37,105 nt of DNA, taken from Thiohalocapsa halophila. Its GTDB lineage: Bacteria > Pseudomonadota > Gammaproteobacteria > Chromatiales > Chromatiaceae. Shown piece after piece: positions 1 to 8,227 of the stretch. The notes beneath the pieces are model-generated. The model ran no database searches, was not told the DNA's origin, and saw only the letters and a list, made by a program, of their open reading frames with translations. The stretch lies in assembly GCF_016583825.1 (NCBI RefSeq), contig NZ_NRRV01000055.1:1-37105 (forward strand), in the 5' to 3' direction. Positions within the stretch are counted from its first letter, which is position 1. Each line of letters starts with the position of its first letter. The translations under genes and the position numbers were made by a program.

Positions 1-60
1 CCCGGCACACCGCTATCCGAGAACCCCACCCGCCCCGCGGGCGGAACCGGAGATCCGAAA

Positions 61-672
61 ATGACCGAGCAATCCCTCTACAAACGCAACCTCACGGCCC
101 TCGGCCTGCTGCTGGTGATCGGCCTCGGGCCACTAGCGGCGCTCAGTTTGGGCAGCCGCTATGCCGACGAGGAAACCCTGGCGCGCGCCGAGGCCGGCGA
201 CCGCAATTACGACCCGCCGGGCATCTTCGCCGACAGCTCCTTCGGCCTGCCCGACCTCACCGGCGCCGCTGCCCAAACCACGGTGGTGGACATCACCGAG
301 AACGACGCCCTGTTCGACGACTTCAGCCGAGCGCTGGAGATCGCCAACATGAAGGAGGTTCTGCAGGGACCCGGGCCCGTGACCGTCTTCGCGCCCACGG
401 ACATGGCCTTCCAGAAGCTGCCGCAGGCCGAGCGCGAGGCCCTGCTGCAGGACCCGAGCCGGCTCGTCGACGTGCTGAGCCGCCATGTGGTGCACGCAGA
501 GCTGTCCGCCACCGACCTGCTCCAGCGCGACCAAGTGAAAACCCTGGGGGGTGAATCCATGCAGGTGGACCGCAGCGGCACCGCCATCAGCATCGGCGAC
601 GCCGACATCACGCAATCCAATCTCGCGGCGGGCAACGGCGTGGTCCATATCGTGGATGCCGTGAATCTGTAA
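61..672 (+). CDS. Fasciclin (FAS1) domain protein, membrane-anchored or secreted
   Basis: A 203-residue protein with a hydrophobic segment at about residues 12-30, acting as signal peptide or uncleaved anchor, a short acidic linker, then one FAS1 domain from about residue 74 to the end. The conserved FAS1 H1 block is visible as VTVFAPTDMAFQKLP (about 107-121), the central region carries HVVHAEL, and the H2 block NGVVHIVDAVNL closes the protein. FAS1 domains act outside the cytoplasm in adhesion or matrix binding; the ligand cannot be read from the sequence. The ATG is preceded by GGAG about 8 bases upstream. The gene stands alone and converges on the antiporter operon. Family assignment is solid, specific role unknown. 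Confidence 0.88.
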   Translation: MTEQSLYKRNLTALGLLLVIGLGPLAALSLGSRYADEETLARAEAGDRNYDPPGIFADSSFGLPDLTGAAAQTTVVDITENDALFDDFSRALEIANMKEVLQGPGPVTVFAPTDMAFQKLPQAEREALLQDPSRLVDVLSRHVVHAELSATDLLQRDQVKTLGGESMQVDRSGTAISIGDADITQSNLAAGNGVVHIVDAVNL

Positions 673-699
673 TCCCAAACAACGGCCCGCCTGGCCATC

Positions 700-765
700 A
701 TGGAGGGAGCGGCTACAGGGACGTCCCCGATCAGGAGCCCGAATCGGGTCCGAGTTCCTACAGCC
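700..765. repeat. Convergent intergenic REP-like segment
   Basis: Between two convergent stop codons lies GGGAGCGGCTACAGGGACG, similar to the first half of the REP elements at 17692-17768, followed by a short inverted repeat CCCGAATCGGG (738-748) and a block ending in TTCCTACAG that partly mirrors the start. It could serve as a bidirectional transcription end. There is no U-run, so an intrinsic terminator is only a guess. Confidence 0.3.
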
Positions 766-770
766 TTGCC

Positions 771-2456
771 CTAGAGCACATACAGCAGCAGCGTGCAGCC
801 GAGCATCAGCGCGACCCAGAGCACCATGCTGCCGGTCGGCCAGGTGCGGGCCAGGATGCCGTGGGGACCGTGGTGGGCATAGAGGTTGGCGACGAAGCGG
901 CGCGCACGGGCATAGGCGCGGTCTTCGAGGCGCTGGCGCGCCGCGGCGGTGCGCACGGCAAACTCCCCGCCCAGCTCGCGCAGAAACCGCCGGTAGAACC
1001 AGTCGAAGTCCAGGCTGATGGTCAGCGTGCGCTTCATCTGCCCGAGCAGCACGAAGAAGGCGAAGCCGGCGAACAACAGCAGTTGCAGCTGGCTGACCAC
1101 GTGCTCCACGGTGTAGGGCTGGTAATCCACAGGGTGCGGCAGGATGGCGTACAGCGGCGCCGGAAACAGCCCGATGGCGATGCAGAGGAAGGAGAACAGT
1201 GCCATCGCCCGGCGCATCTCCACAGGCGGCTCGGGCGGCCGCAGACCGGAGTCCTTCTGGAAGAAGACGAACCAGGGGAACTTGATGCCGGCATGTAGGA
1301 AGACCCCGGCGGACGCGGCCAATAGCAGCAGCCAGACCACCAACAGACCCTCGTGCGAGGCCGCCGCGGTCTCCAGCGATTTGGTCACGAAGCCCGATGT
1401 AAACGGAAACGCCGAGATCGCCAGGGCCCCGATGATGCCGTGCATCGCGGTACGCGGCATGGTCTGGAACAGACCCCCGAGATCGGTGCACTTGCGCTTG
1501 CCGGTCATCAGCAGCACACCCCCGGCCGACATCAGCAGCAGCGCCTTGTAAATGATGTGGGCAAAGGCGTGGGCGGCGGCGCCGTTCAGTGCCAGCTCGG
1601 TGCCGATGCCGATGGCGCAGACCATGAACCCCACCTGGTTGACAATGCTGTAGGCCAGGATGCGGCGCATGTCGTTCTCCAGCAGCGCGTAGAGGATGCC
1701 GTAGAACACCATGTACAGACCGACCCAGATCAGGAGCTCGGTCCCCGGGAACATCACCAGCAGCGCGAAGACCGCCGTCTTGGTGGTGAAGGCCGACAGG
1801 AAGACGCTCCCGCTCGGCGAGGCCTCGGGATAGGCGTCGGCGATCCAGGCCGAGAACGGCGGCGCGCCGGCGTTGACCAGCAGGCCGATCAGGATCAGCG
1901 CGGTGGCGAAGGATTCCGGGCGCATCGCCTCGACGGCGAGGCTGCCGCTGCTCACCCAATGGCCGATGATGCCGGCCATGAGCAAGACGCCGCCGAGCAA
2001 ATGCACGAGCAGATAGCGGAAGGCGGCGCGGCGGGCGGCCTCGGTATCGGCGGCGATGATCACCGCTGTGGAGCCCACCGCCATCAGCTCCCAAAAGATG
2101 AACAGCGTGATCAGGTCACCGGCGAAGGTGACGCCGATGGCCGAGCCGGCGTAGACATAGGCGGCCACCAGCTCGCGGCGACTCGCCCGCGGTAGCGCAT
2201 AGAGTCCGCCGGCGAAGGCCATGATGGCGAAGATGGTCGCGAACAGCCGCCCTTCGGCCGTGGCGTGGACCGGGTTCAGCTCGACGCCCAGGAACGGCAG
2301 GCGCAGCGACGCCCCCTCGGGCACCAGCCAGACCAGCACCAGGGTGGCCAGCGGCAGACCGAGCAGCAGCCTCTTGCGGCCGCGACCATTCTCGGCGGGG
2401 ATAAAAAAGGCGCCGAGCACCATGATCAGCGCCGGCGGCAGCGCGAGCTCAGTCAT
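771..2456 (-). CDS. Third Mrp/Mnh subunit D-like antiporter protein (divergent)
   Basis: A 561-residue polytopic membrane protein of the NuoL/M/N-MrpA/D family, last gene of the Mrp-like operon. The start is taken at ATG 2456, overlapping the stop of the preceding small gene by 8 bases; the 12 extra N-terminal codons of the longer frame lack support. The TM5 glutamate is present (E123 in FWELMAV), as are the TM8 lysine (K226 in FTTKTAV) and the TM12 lysine (K359 in GFVTKS). At the TM7 position, where NuoM and MrpD have lysine followed by FPxHxWLP, this protein has asparagine (N195, LLVNAGAPPFSAW), and the motif histidine is serine. The C-terminal extension after about residue 440 contains an amphipathic charged stretch and a last TM helix. 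It may be a degenerate or differently wired proton path; complex membership is inferred from position. Confidence 0.85.
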   Translation of the reverse strand: MTELALPPALIMVLGAFFIPAENGRGRKRLLLGLPLATLVLVWLVPEGASLRLPFLGVELNPVHATAEGRLFATIFAIMAFAGGLYALPRASRRELVAAYVYAGSAIGVTFAGDLITLFIFWELMAVGSTAVIIAADTEAARRAAFRYLLVHLLGGVLLMAGIIGHWVSSGSLAVEAMRPESFATALILIGLLVNAGAPPFSAWIADAYPEASPSGSVFLSAFTTKTAVFALLVMFPGTELLIWVGLYMVFYGILYALLENDMRRILAYSIVNQVGFMVCAIGIGTELALNGAAAHAFAHIIYKALLLMSAGGVLLMTGKRKCTDLGGLFQTMPRTAMHGIIGALAISAFPFTSGFVTKSLETAAASHEGLLVVWLLLLAASAGVFLHAGIKFPWFVFFQKDSGLRPPEPPVEMRRAMALFSFLCIAIGLFPAPLYAILPHPVDYQPYTVEHVVSQLQLLLFAGFAFFVLLGQMKRTLTISLDFDWFYRRFLRELGGEFAVRTAAARQRLEDRAYARARRFVANLYAHHGPHGILARTWPTGSMVLWVALMLGCTLLLYVL

Positions 2457-2709
2457 CGTAGTAGGTGTCCGGACGCTTGAGGAAGATGCCAAGGATCTTG
2501 GCGACGGCGACCATCGCGGCGCAGGTCACGAAGCCATACCAGGCATAGAAACCGAAGCTGGCGTCCAGCGCGAAGCCGGAGCCCGGGAAATGCGCGTGCG
2601 GATGGATCACCAGGCTCGCCGACAGTGCGAGCACCATGATCAGGACCAACAGGGCCCAGAGCTTGGGCCGGTTTTCAGGGCGGTAGAGCCAATGGGGGCG
2701 CTCGTTCAT
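2449..2709 (-). CDS. Small two-helix membrane protein of the Mrp-like cluster
   Basis: An 86-residue protein with two predicted membrane helices (about 17-35 and 53-74), a histidine-containing loop between them (IHPHAHFPG) and a charged C-terminus ending DTYYDD. I do not recognise the family. It sits between the second and third antiporter subunits, and its stop codon overlaps the start of the third one by 8 bases, so it is very probably translated with the operon. Its position suggests an accessory subunit or assembly factor; no catalytic motif is visible. Confidence 0.75.
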   Translation of the reverse strand: MNERPHWLYRPENRPKLWALLVLIMVLALSASLVIHPHAHFPGSGFALDASFGFYAWYGFVTCAAMVAVAKILGIFLKRPDTYYDD

Positions 2710-2758
2710 CGCAGCCTCGTAGTCAGCCTCCGGTCGCAGCGGGCATCCGGGGCCACGC

Positions 2759-4255
2759 CTAGCGGCTCCCGGGCGGCTCGCCGACCAGCTGCCCGGCGAG
2801 CTCGAGGGGAACCTGGTGAAACAGAAACAGCAGCACCGTGAGGGCCGCGGTGGCGGTCAGCGCCAGCACGATGGGCAGGGGCGCCTCGCCGTGCACGGCG
2901 TCGTCATCGGCGGCGGGCTTGGCGAACGCGCTGAAGACGATGGGCGCGAAGTAGGCGGCATTGAGCAGCGTCGAGAGCACGATGACCGCGACGGCGAACA
3001 GCTGCCCGGTCTCGAGCGCACCGGCCATCAGGTACCACTTGGAAATGAATCCGGCCGCCGGCGGCACCCCGATCATCGACAGCGAGCCGACGGCGAAGGC
3101 GCCCATGGTCCACGGCATCCGCCAGCCGATGCCGCGCAGCTGCGAGACCTCGGTCTTGTGGGCGGCGGTGTAAATGGCACCGGCGGCGAAGAACAGCGTG
3201 ATCTTGCCGAAGGCATGGGCGGCGATGTGCAGCGCGGCTCCGACCACCGACAGCGGCGCCAGCAGGGCCGCCCCCAGGACCACATAGGAAAGCTGGCTGA
3301 TGGTCGAGTAGGCCAGGCGCTTTTTGAGATTATCCTGACGCAGCGCGATCATCGAGCCGAGGATCACGGTGAAGCCGGCCACGTAGAGCAGCCACTGCGC
3401 CCAGGGCACACCCTGCAAGGTCTCGATGCCGAAGATGAAGACGATGACCTTGACCACGCTGAAGACGCCCGCCTTCACCACGGCCACCGCGTGCAGCAGC
3501 GCGCTGACCGGGGTCGGCGCCACCATGGCCGCCGGCAGCCAGCGGTGCATGGGCATCAGCGCGGCCTTGCCGATGCCGTACATGAACAGGAAAAGCAGCA
3601 GCCCCAGCAGCGGCCCGGACAGCTGGACGCCGGCCGCGCGCAGCAGCCCGCCGGCCACGAACTCGGTGCTCCCGGCGAGCACCGAGGTCCAGACGATGGC
3701 CAGCAGCAGCAGACCGATGGATGTGCCGATCAGGATGCCGAGATAGACGCGCCCGGCCGAGCGCGCCGCCGCATTGCCCTTGTGCGTCACCAGCGGATAG
3801 GTCGAGAGCGTCAGCAGCTCGTAGAACACGAACAGCGTGACCAGGTTGGCCGAGAACGCGACGCCCATGGTCGCGAACAGCGCCAAGGCGAAGAAGACGT
3901 AGAACCGGGTCTGGTGCTTCTCGGCATTGCCGCGCATGTAGCCGATTGAATAGACGGAATTGATCGGCCACAACAGCGAGGCCACCGCCGCGAACAGCAT
4001 GCCCAGGGGCTCGACCCGGAAGGCAATCGCAATGCCGGGGAAGGGCTCGGCGAAGTGCCAAGTCGGCCGGCCGCCGGCGAGCACTTCCGGCAGCAGGCTG
4101 AGCACCGTCAGGCACAGCAGCACCGCGGTCACCAGGGTCACCGCCTCGCGACGGTTCGGATGGCGACCGCTGAGCCCGATTCCGAGGGCGCCGACCAGCG
4201 GTATGACCAGCGCCAACGCGATACGCAGCGCATCCGCCTCCATGGAGCCGCTCAT
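2759..4255 (-). CDS. Mrp/Mnh-type antiporter subunit D (second copy)
   Basis: A 498-residue polytopic membrane protein of the proton-translocating NuoM/N-MrpD family. The charged residues of the family are in place: TM5 glutamate E146 (VFYELLTLSTY), TM7 lysine K230 (GIGKAALMPMHRWLP), TM8 lysine K261 (VVKAGVF) and TM12 lysine K406 (GFISKWYL). It is therefore a plausible active antiporter module. The ATG at 4255 overlaps the stop of the preceding subunit (ATGA), indicating translational coupling; an alternative ATG lies four codons downstream. The cluster has several D-type paralogues and no MrpA, so the exact letter assignment is uncertain. Confidence 0.88.
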   Translation of the reverse strand: MSGSMEADALRIALALVIPLVGALGIGLSGRHPNRREAVTLVTAVLLCLTVLSLLPEVLAGGRPTWHFAEPFPGIAIAFRVEPLGMLFAAVASLLWPINSVYSIGYMRGNAEKHQTRFYVFFALALFATMGVAFSANLVTLFVFYELLTLSTYPLVTHKGNAAARSAGRVYLGILIGTSIGLLLLAIVWTSVLAGSTEFVAGGLLRAAGVQLSGPLLGLLLFLFMYGIGKAALMPMHRWLPAAMVAPTPVSALLHAVAVVKAGVFSVVKVIVFIFGIETLQGVPWAQWLLYVAGFTVILGSMIALRQDNLKKRLAYSTISQLSYVVLGAALLAPLSVVGAALHIAAHAFGKITLFFAAGAIYTAAHKTEVSQLRGIGWRMPWTMGAFAVGSLSMIGVPPAAGFISKWYLMAGALETGQLFAVAVIVLSTLLNAAYFAPIVFSAFAKPAADDDAVHGEAPLPIVLALTATAALTVLLFLFHQVPLELAGQLVGEPPGSR

Positions 4256-5760
4256 GGGGCCGCCTCCAGCGGTAAGGCCCCGCTCCCGGCGCCGAACAGG
4301 TCCGTGGCAATTTCACCGGCAAGGCCCACCGTCAGCCCGGTCTCGATGCCGAAATAGAGGTTGGCGAGCACCAGGAGCCAAGTCGGCAGCAGCAGCGACA
4401 GCGGCGCCTCGCGCACCGGCGGGGCATCGGCGGGCCGCTCTTCGAAGTAGGCCACCTCGATCACGCGCCAAACATAGACCACGGCGATCAGCGAGGTCAG
4501 CACCACCAGCACCACCAGCGGCCACCAGCCGTTCTCCAGCACCGCCAGAATCAGGTACCACTTGGACACGAAGCCGGCCGTGGCCGGGACGCCGATCAGG
4601 CTGAGGCCGCCGATCACGAATGCGGCCATGGTCCAGGGCATCTGCTTCGCGATCCCGGACAGCGCCGAAATGCGCGTGGTGCCCATGCGCAGGACGAGCG
4701 CACCGACGGCGAGGAACAGCGCCCCTTTCATGAGCGCATGGTTGAACAGGTGCAGCAGCGCCGCGGTCAGCCCCGTGACGCTCATCGCACCGAGGCCGAT
4801 CAGCATGTAGCCGATCTGGGCGACCGACGAGTAGGCCAGCATGCGCTTGAGGCCGTGCTGGAAGACGGCGACCACGGAGCCGACGAAGGCGCCGGCCGCG
4901 GCGAGCGGCAGCACCAGCAGCTCGGCGTGCATTTGGGAGAAGGTGAAGGCGCCGCCGAACACCGAATAGATGAAGCGGATCATCGCATACAGCGCGACCT
5001 TGGTCGCCGTCGCCGCCAAGAAAGCCGTCACCACCGAGGGCGCGAAGGCATAGGCATTGGGCAACCACAGGTGCAGCGGGAACATAGCCAGCTTCAGCGC
5101 CAGACCCACCGTGATGAACGCGAAGGCGGTGTGCACGGTGTTGGTGCCGGCCACCGGCGCGAGACGGCTGGCGATATCGGCCATGTTCAGGGTGCCGGTG
5201 AGCATATACAGCAGCCCGACCCCGATGATGTAGAAGGTGGCACCGATGGTGCCCATGATCAGGTACTGATACGCGGCGGTCAGTGCGCGCCGGTCGCGCC
5301 CGAGGCTCACCAGCGCATAGGTCGACAGCGAGGAGATCTCCAGCAGCACGAACAGATTGAAGGCGTCGCCGGTGATGGTGATGCCGAGCAGCCCGGCCAG
5401 GCAGAGCAGCATCAGTGTGTAAAACAGTGGCTGCTGCGCGGGCTCGATCTCGGCGGCAACACTGCGCCGTGCATAGGCCATGACCACGGCCCCGATGGCC
5501 GCGACGATCAGCAGCACATAGGCGGCCAGGCGGTCGACGACATAGTCGATACCCCAGGGCGGCTGCCAATTGCCGAAGGCGTAGTGCAACGCGTCGCCGC
5601 CGCGCACCTGCCACAGCAGCGCGATGCTGATGGCCAACACCAGCCAGGCGACCAGCGTCGCCACCAGCCAGGCGGCGGTGCCGCGATTGAGCAATAGACA
5701 GAGCGGCGCGCCCAGCAGCGGCAGCACCACCAGCAGCGCGGGGAGATTGTCGGCGATCAC
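4252..5760 (-). CDS. mrpD: Mrp/Mnh antiporter subunit D (first copy)
   Basis: A 502-residue polytopic membrane protein and the closest of the three paralogues to classical MrpD/MnhD. Key residues are E141 in TM5 (FVLLEISSLSTYAL), K223 in TM7 (ALKLAMFPLHLWLPNAY), K254 in TM8 (TATKVALY) and K400 in TM12 (GFVSKWYL). In the Mrp family these residues form the proton path that is exchanged for monovalent cations. It follows mrpC directly, as in standard mrp operons, and its ATG at 5760 overlaps the mrpC stop by 4 bases. Confidence 0.9.
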   Translation of the reverse strand: MIADNLPALLVVLPLLGAPLCLLLNRGTAAWLVATLVAWLVLAISIALLWQVRGGDALHYAFGNWQPPWGIDYVVDRLAAYVLLIVAAIGAVVMAYARRSVAAEIEPAQQPLFYTLMLLCLAGLLGITITGDAFNLFVLLEISSLSTYALVSLGRDRRALTAAYQYLIMGTIGATFYIIGVGLLYMLTGTLNMADIASRLAPVAGTNTVHTAFAFITVGLALKLAMFPLHLWLPNAYAFAPSVVTAFLAATATKVALYAMIRFIYSVFGGAFTFSQMHAELLVLPLAAAGAFVGSVVAVFQHGLKRMLAYSSVAQIGYMLIGLGAMSVTGLTAALLHLFNHALMKGALFLAVGALVLRMGTTRISALSGIAKQMPWTMAAFVIGGLSLIGVPATAGFVSKWYLILAVLENGWWPLVVLVVLTSLIAVVYVWRVIEVAYFEERPADAPPVREAPLSLLLPTWLLVLANLYFGIETGLTVGLAGEIATDLFGAGSGALPLEAAP

Positions 5761-6110
5761 GCGGGCTCGTCCTGGTCGTGGATCTCGTCTTCCTCGACGG
5801 TGCCGTAGGCTTCTTTGATGCGCACCACCAGTGCCAGGCCGAGCGCCGTCGTGGCGACGCCGACGACGATCGCGGTCAGGATCAGCACGTGCGGGAGCGG
5901 GTTGGAGTAGACGGTGCCGTCGGCGAGCACGATCGGCGCGGTGCCGTGCTCGACCTTGGCCATCGAGATATAGAGCAGAAACACCGAGCTCTGGAAGATG
6001 TTGAGCCCGACGATCTTCTTGACCAGGTTGCCGCGGGCGACCACGACATAGAACCCGGTCATCATCAGGAAGAAGACGACGTAATAGTTGTACTGACCGA
6101 GCCAGTCCAC
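5757..6110 (-). CDS. mrpC: Mrp/Mnh antiporter subunit C (NuoK-like)
   Basis: A 117-residue protein with three predicted membrane helices and the MnhC/NuoK signature: GLNIFQSSVFLLYIS in the second helix and DPLPH-type NPLPHVLILTAIVVGVATTALGLAL in the third. The C-terminus is acidic (EEDEIHDQDEPA). MrpC is an essential small subunit of the heteromeric antiporter. Two bases separate it from the mrpB stop and it overlaps mrpD by 4 bases, so the block is tightly coupled. Confidence 0.9.
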   Translation of the reverse strand: MDWLGQYNYYVVFFLMMTGFYVVVARGNLVKKIVGLNIFQSSVFLLYISMAKVEHGTAPIVLADGTVYSNPLPHVLILTAIVVGVATTALGLALVVRIKEAYGTVEEDEIHDQDEPA

Positions 6111-6112
6111 CC

Positions 6113-6529
6113 TTAGCCCTCCCGGCTCATGAAGGCGAAGAAGATCAGCAGCATCACCGCGGCCACCGTGATGCCGACACCGAGCTCGATGAGCAAAATG
6201 CCGTAGTGCTGGCCGTGCAGGGGGTCATGGGCCAGCACGCTGTAATCCAGAAACTTGCCGCCGAGCACCATGGTCGCGACGCCGACGCCGCCGTAGAGCA
6301 GCACGCCGAGTGCGGCCAACGGCGCCAACAGCCGCCGCGGCACCAGCCGCATGGCCGGCTCGACGCCGTAGGTGAGGGCGTAGAGGATGATCCCGGCCGC
6401 GAAGATCACGCCGGCCTGGAAGCCGCCGCCGGGCCCATAATCGCCGTGGAACTGGACGTAGAGCGCGAACAGCAGGATAAAAGGGATCAGGAGTCTGGCA
6501 ATGACCCGCAAGACCCGGTCGTCACCCAT
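6113..6529 (-). CDS. mrpB: Mrp/Mnh antiporter subunit B (MnhB domain)
   Basis: A 138-residue protein with four membrane helices and the MnhB hallmark HGDYGPGGGFQAGVIFAAG near residues 27-45, plus GILLIELGVGITVAAV in the last helix. The start is placed at ATG 6529, preceded by a strong AAGGAGG site; the longer frame reaching back to 6610 only reads through the upstream gene. It overlaps the stop of the DUF4040-type gene by 8 bases. In Mrp complexes this subunit corresponds to the MnhB/MbhF-type module. Confidence 0.9.
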   Translation of the reverse strand: MGDDRVLRVIARLLIPFILLFALYVQFHGDYGPGGGFQAGVIFAAGIILYALTYGVEPAMRLVPRRLLAPLAALGVLLYGGVGVATMVLGGKFLDYSVLAHDPLHGQHYGILLIELGVGITVAAVMLLIFFAFMSREG

Positions 6530-7055
6530 CGCTCTCCTCCTTGGAGCTCTCGCTGTCCTGCCGCGGGGGCCGGCGCCGGCGGAAGCCGAGCAGGCTGAGC
6601 ACCCCGACACCGGCCGTGAACACGACCACGACCTCCCCCAGGGTATCGAAGCCGCGGTAGCTCGCCAGCACCGAGGTCACCATGTTGGGCAGCCCGATCT
6701 CGGTGGGTGACTCCTCGATATACCGCGGCGCGACGTGGCGATGGATGGGCGCATCCGGGTCGCCGAAGCGCGGCATATCGTGCGTGCCCCAGAGCAGCAC
6801 CACGCCGGTGATAGTCACCACCATCAGCGGCAAAACGGGTGAGTGCCGCGGCGGCGTCTGCTTGTGGCCGGTCAACGCCAGCGTGCCCAGCATCAGCATG
6901 GTGGCGATACCCGCGCCCACCGCCGCCTCGGTGAAGGCGACGTCGACGGCGTCGAGCGTCAGGAAAATCCCCGCCGTGACCAGACTGTAGATGCCCGCGA
7001 GCATCACCACGGCGAACAGGCTGCGCAGGCGCACCACCGCCAACGCCGTCGCCAC
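6522..7055 (-). CDS. MbhD/MbhE-like subunit (split MrpA C-terminal domain, DUF4040)
   Basis: The 177 residues from the only canonical start (GTG 7055) show a DUF4040/MbhD region (AGIYSLVTAGIFLTLDAVDVAF, TEAAVGAGIATMLMLGTLAL) followed by an MbhE-like region (LASYRGFDTLGEVVVVFTAGVGVLSLLG). These modules form the C-terminus of MrpA in Bacillus-type antiporters and separate subunits in archaeal Mbh complexes. The GTG start cuts into the first helix and has no ribosome site. The frame stays open upstream as IIVQLIDITLLTFLVATALA, with AAGGAG at 7102-7107 in front of two ATC codons at 7097 and 7094, so the true start may be a non-canonical ATC giving about 190 residues. Charged C-terminal tail. Confidence 0.82.
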   Translation of the reverse strand: MATALAVVRLRSLFAVVMLAGIYSLVTAGIFLTLDAVDVAFTEAAVGAGIATMLMLGTLALTGHKQTPPRHSPVLPLMVVTITGVVLLWGTHDMPRFGDPDAPIHRHVAPRYIEESPTEIGLPNMVTSVLASYRGFDTLGEVVVVFTAGVGVLSLLGFRRRRPPRQDSESSKEESDG

Positions 7056-7081
7056 CAGGAAGGTCAGCAGCGTAATGTCGA

Positions 7082-7429
7082 TCAGTTGGACGATGATGCG
7101 TCTCCTTGGCCGCGCTCGTCGTCGGTCTGCGGCGGCAGCGGCACGCCGGTGTGCACCGCCGCACGCGCCAGAGCGTGGCTGGCGACCGGACTGGTGTACC
7201 AGAGAAAGATCAGGATCAGCAGCAGCTTCACGGTCACCAAGGTGAATCCGGCCTGGATCATCATGGCGGTGAGGATCATGCCCGCGCTCAGGGTGTCGGT
7301 GACGCCGGCCGCATGCAGCCGGGTGTAGAAGTCCGGGAGCCGAATCACCCCGACGGCCCCGGAGATACCGAGGAAGACGCCGCCGATGAACAGCGGCAGG
7401 CTCAGGAGATCCGCGAGCAGCGCCGTCAT
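7082..7429 (-). CDS. mrpG: Mrp/Mnh antiporter subunit G
   Basis: A 115-residue protein with three membrane helices in its first 80 residues and the MnhG/PhaG signature GAVGVIRLPDFYTRLHAAGVTDTLS. A hydrophilic tail follows (PPQTDDERGQGDASSSN). The ATG at 7429 overlaps the mrpF stop by one base (TGATG). E, F and G are small subunits needed for assembly and activity of the Mrp complex. Confidence 0.92.
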   Translation of the reverse strand: MTALLADLLSLPLFIGGVFLGISGAVGVIRLPDFYTRLHAAGVTDTLSAGMILTAMMIQAGFTLVTVKLLLILIFLWYTSPVASHALARAAVHTGVPLPPQTDDERGQGDASSSN

Positions 7430-7710
7430 CAGAAGTCCTCCGGGCGCGGTGAGCTGCGGCTGTCGCCGATGCGCTCGACGAACTTGAGCACGGCGATGAC
7501 GCCGATGAAGTTGATCAGCGCATAGGCGATGGCGATGTCGAGGAAGTCCGGGCGCCCGCCAAGAAAGCCCAGCACCGCGATCAGCAGCACCGTCTTGGTG
7601 CCGAGCATATTCACCGCCAGGATGCGATCGCAGACCGTCGGCCCGAGAAACGCGCGCACCAGCGCCAGCCCCATGACTACCAGGATGCCGATCGCCGCCG
7701 CCGCGAACAT
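7429..7710 (-). CDS. mrpF: Mrp/Mnh antiporter subunit F
   Basis: A 93-residue protein with three membrane helices and the MnhF signature LVRAFLGPTVCDRILAVNML followed by DIAIAYALINFIGVIAVLKF. The start is placed at ATG 7710, which shares one base with the mrpE stop (TGATG); the longer frame begins eight codons earlier inside mrpE and is not favoured. Translation is probably coupled to mrpE. Confidence 0.9.
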   Translation of the reverse strand: MFAAAAIGILVVMGLALVRAFLGPTVCDRILAVNMLGTKTVLLIAVLGFLGGRPDFLDIAIAYALINFIGVIAVLKFVERIGDSRSSPRPEDF

Positions 7711-8195
7711 CAGCGCCGCCCCCCTTCCGCCCAAGTGACGCGGCGGTCCATCTCGCCTGCGGCGAGCTCGTCGAAGCCCTCCCGGGTCAGTGCGTGCACG
7801 AAGACATCGTCATCACCGATCTCGATGGCCACCGTGCCGGGCGTCAGTGTGATCGAGTTGGCATAGATGGTCTTGCCGAGATCCGTGCCCTGACTGCTCG
7901 GAAGCCGTCCTGCGACCGGGTGGATGGGGTGGGTGTCGGGGTACCAGATGCGGTTGACCACATCGATGTTGGCGCGGACGATGGCGGCGACCAGCCAGGC
8001 CAGGTAGCGCGGCAGCCGCAGCAGCATGCCGAGGCTGTAAGCGCCGGTGTCACGGCGCTCCATGCGCACCCCGACCCAGGCCGCCAACAGCGCGGAAGCC
8101 GCACCCAGGGCGAGCAGCAGCTGGTTGTGCCAGTGGCCCGAAAGCAGCAGCCAGAAAGCGCCGAGGGCCGAAAAGAGTAAGAGGAAGTACAGCAC
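7710..8195 (-). CDS. mrpE: Mrp/Mnh antiporter subunit E, first gene of the operon
   Basis: A 161-residue MnhE-family protein with two N-terminal membrane helices (FLLLFSALGAFWLLLSG and LLLALGAASALLAAWVGV), a third at PRYLAWLVAAIVRANIDVV, and the conserved soluble motif YANSITLTPGTVAIEI. GTG 8195 is chosen because it gives the usual MnhE length and N-terminus; a longer frame from TTG 8270 adds a charged stretch unlike the family and would run through the putative promoter. No clear ribosome site precedes the GTG, so the start is moderately certain. Confidence 0.87.
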   Translation of the reverse strand: MLYFLLLFSALGAFWLLLSGHWHNQLLLALGAASALLAAWVGVRMERRDTGAYSLGMLLRLPRYLAWLVAAIVRANIDVVNRIWYPDTHPIHPVAGRLPSSQGTDLGKTIYANSITLTPGTVAIEIGDDDVFVHALTREGFDELAAGEMDRRVTWAEGGRR

Positions 8196-8227
8196 GCGAG
8201 GGGGACGCCGACAACGAACGGGCGCGT

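Noticed and set aside
133..2094. 653-codon open frame on the minus strand crossing the fasciclin gene and the third antiporter gene
   Set aside because: Arg/His/Gly-rich composition and overlap with two well-supported genes; a GC-rich shadow frame.
2816..3949. 377-codon plus-strand frame opposite the second antiporter subunit
   Set aside because: Extremely rich in His, Arg, Gln and Asp with no hydrophobic core; antisense of a clear membrane protein.
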